Assembly: GCA_003521815.1 (NCBI GenBank)
Contig: DPHE01000043.1
Location: forward strand, 17,310 to 22,904
DNA: 5,595 nt
Direction of reading: 5' to 3'
Origin: Colwellia sp.
GTDB taxonomy: Bacteria; Pseudomonadota; Gammaproteobacteria; Enterobacterales; Alteromonadaceae
Shown: positions 4,779 to 5,595 of the stretch, one piece after another
Position numbering within the stretch: the stretch's first letter is position 1
Layout of the letters: the number at the start of each line of letters is the position of its first letter
Translations under genes and position numbers: made by a program
Notes under the pieces: model-generated
The model's input: the letters and a program-made list of their open reading frames with translations, nothing else
Told to the model about the DNA's origin: nothing
The model's database searches: none

Positions 4779-5474
4779 ATGTTTGAGCAAAATAATTTCG
4801 ACACCCGTGAACAATTAGACCTAGTGTTAGCAGATAAAGTAAGTGAAATACTTCAACTAGCTATTGCACTTAAAGGTAAAGCCAGTATTGCTGTTTCAGG
4901 TGGCTCTACGCCGAAAGGCTTTTTTAAGGAGTTATCAAATAAAAATATCGAGTGGGAAAAGGTCACTATTACGTTAGCAGATGAGCGTTGGGTTGATATT
5001 CATTCGATTGACAGTAATACCCGTTTAGTCCATGAAAACTTATTACAAAATAAAGCATCAGTAGCTAAATTCTTTCACTTAAAACAGGGGGAAGACCTTT
5101 GTAATGAAACATTAGCCGATCTTAATATTGCGGCTAACAATACATTCTTACCCTTAGACGTACTTATTTTAGGTATGGGTGAAGATGGTCACACGGCTTC
5201 ATTATTTCCCTGTAGTGTGCAAATTAAGCAAGCACTAGACACTAACAATGAAAATGCTTTAATGAAAGTAGAGCCAACAACAGCGCCACATCAACGGATT
5301 ACTTTTAGTTTTGCTTCATTAAGTCAAAGTAAAAATATTTTTTTGCATCTGTGTGGTGATACCAAAAAGCAAGTATTAGCTAAAGCACTTAACGGTGATG
5401 ATGTCTTTGACATGCCGATTCGTAAATTTCTCCAAGCTGACAATATTGATACTCAAGTATATTGGGCAGCTTAG
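4779..5474 (+). CDS. pgl: 6-phosphogluconolactonase (DevB/Pgl type)
   Basis: This cytoplasmic enzyme hydrolyses 6-phosphogluconolactone from Zwf to 6-phosphogluconate. The 231-residue protein is of usual family length and belongs to the NagB-like 6PGL fold, not the beta-propeller YbhE type used by E. coli. Motifs are VSGGSTP (39-45, phosphate-binding loop), LADERWV (66-72), DSNTRLV (78-84), and the family signature LGMGEDGHTASLFP (131-144) with H138 as the likely catalytic residue; R173 follows in the QRITFS segment. I chose the ATG at 4779, 2 bp after the zwf TAA. An in-frame TTG at 4764 would overlap zwf and add five residues, with less support. The only Shine-Dalgarno-like bases (GGTAGAA) lie inside the last zwf codons, so translation is probably coupled to zwf. 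edd begins 58 bp downstream. Confidence 0.95.
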   Translation: MFEQNNFDTREQLDLVLADKVSEILQLAIALKGKASIAVSGGSTPKGFFKELSNKNIEWEKVTITLADERWVDIHSIDSNTRLVHENLLQNKASVAKFFHLKQGEDLCNETLADLNIAANNTFLPLDVLILGMGEDGHTASLFPCSVQIKQALDTNNENALMKVEPTTAPHQRITFSFASLSQSKNIFLHLCGDTKKQVLAKALNGDDVFDMPIRKFLQADNIDTQVYWAA

Positions 5475-5532
5475 GTAGAAGTTATTTAGGAAAATTTAAA
5501 ACTAGCCATTACATAAATTTTGAGAAATAAAA

Positions 5533-5595
5533 ATGAAACAAGAAATTGTAGACATTACAGAGCGAATTATTGCTCGCAGTGCTGCCACTAGAGCT
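5533..5595 (+). CDS. edd: 6-phosphogluconate dehydratase, N-terminus (partial)
   Basis: Only the first 21 codons are present. The segment DITERIIARSAATRA aligns with the E. coli Edd start (VTNRIIERSRETRS), conserving the T-x-RII-x-RS-x-x-TR pattern. Edd is a cytoplasmic iron-sulfur dehydratase of the IlvD/Edd family that converts 6-phosphogluconate to KDPG, the HexR effector. The ATG is preceded by a weak GAGA at 5522-5525, 7 nt upstream. The 58-bp gap after pgl (5475-5532) holds no clear terminator or promoter, so edd is most likely part of the zwf-pgl transcript. eda would be the expected next gene, beyond the window. The catalytic and cluster-binding residues are out of view, so the call rests on the short N-terminus plus context. 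Confidence 0.88.
   Translation, partial: MKQEIVDITERIIARSAATRA

Noticed and set aside
4602..4814. Open frame on the - strand, 70 codons
   Set aside because: Antisense to the zwf-pgl junction, where both real proteins are conserved.
5547..5559. TGTA...TACA inverted repeat in the start of edd as a HexR box
   Set aside because: The half-sites are 2 bp closer than in the HexR consensus and it lies inside coding sequence.

Overview
The window is a conserved central-carbon locus from an AT-rich gammaproteobacterium. Gene order (hexR-pykA divergent from zwf-pgl-edd) and protein similarity to the E. coli and Shewanella versions fit a marine Alteromonadales-type organism. The AT-richness suggests a Colwellia or Thalassotalea relative, but that placement is inference. 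I see no mobile element, CRISPR array, tRNA or rRNA, and no new multi-gene system. The interest lies in regulatory DNA, a decayed gene remnant and one cofactor-site substitution.

Layout. Bases 1-164 hold the C-terminal end of a + strand gene, probably the helicase hrpA. Bases 165-392 hold no intact gene. They contain a short frame resembling the end of a PilZ-type domain, interrupted by a stop codon, and then a 17-bp-arm hairpin between the convergent hrpA and pykA ends. pykA (393-1844) and hexR (1932-2780) lie on the - strand, hexR upstream, with 87 bp between them. A 526-bp divergent region (2781-3306) follows. On the + strand come zwf (3307-4776), pgl (4779-5474, 2 bp after zwf) and the first 21 codons of edd (from 5533).

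How it works together. Zwf oxidises glucose 6-phosphate to 6-phosphogluconolactone, Pgl hydrolyses this to 6-phosphogluconate, and Edd dehydrates that to KDPG for the Entner-Doudoroff pathway. PykA converts phosphoenolpyruvate to pyruvate at the lower end. HexR is an RpiR-family regulator known to respond to KDPG and to bind TGTAATwwwATTACA. The divergent region holds two good matches to that box upstream of zwf and two weaker ones nearer hexR, so HexR probably controls zwf-pgl-edd and perhaps itself and pykA.

The divergent region carries more symmetric DNA than the HexR boxes account for: a 17-bp palindrome over the likely hexR -35, nested inverted repeats at 2953-2998, a short tandem repeat at 3071-3090, and two near-palindromes exactly 21 bp apart at 3211-3242.
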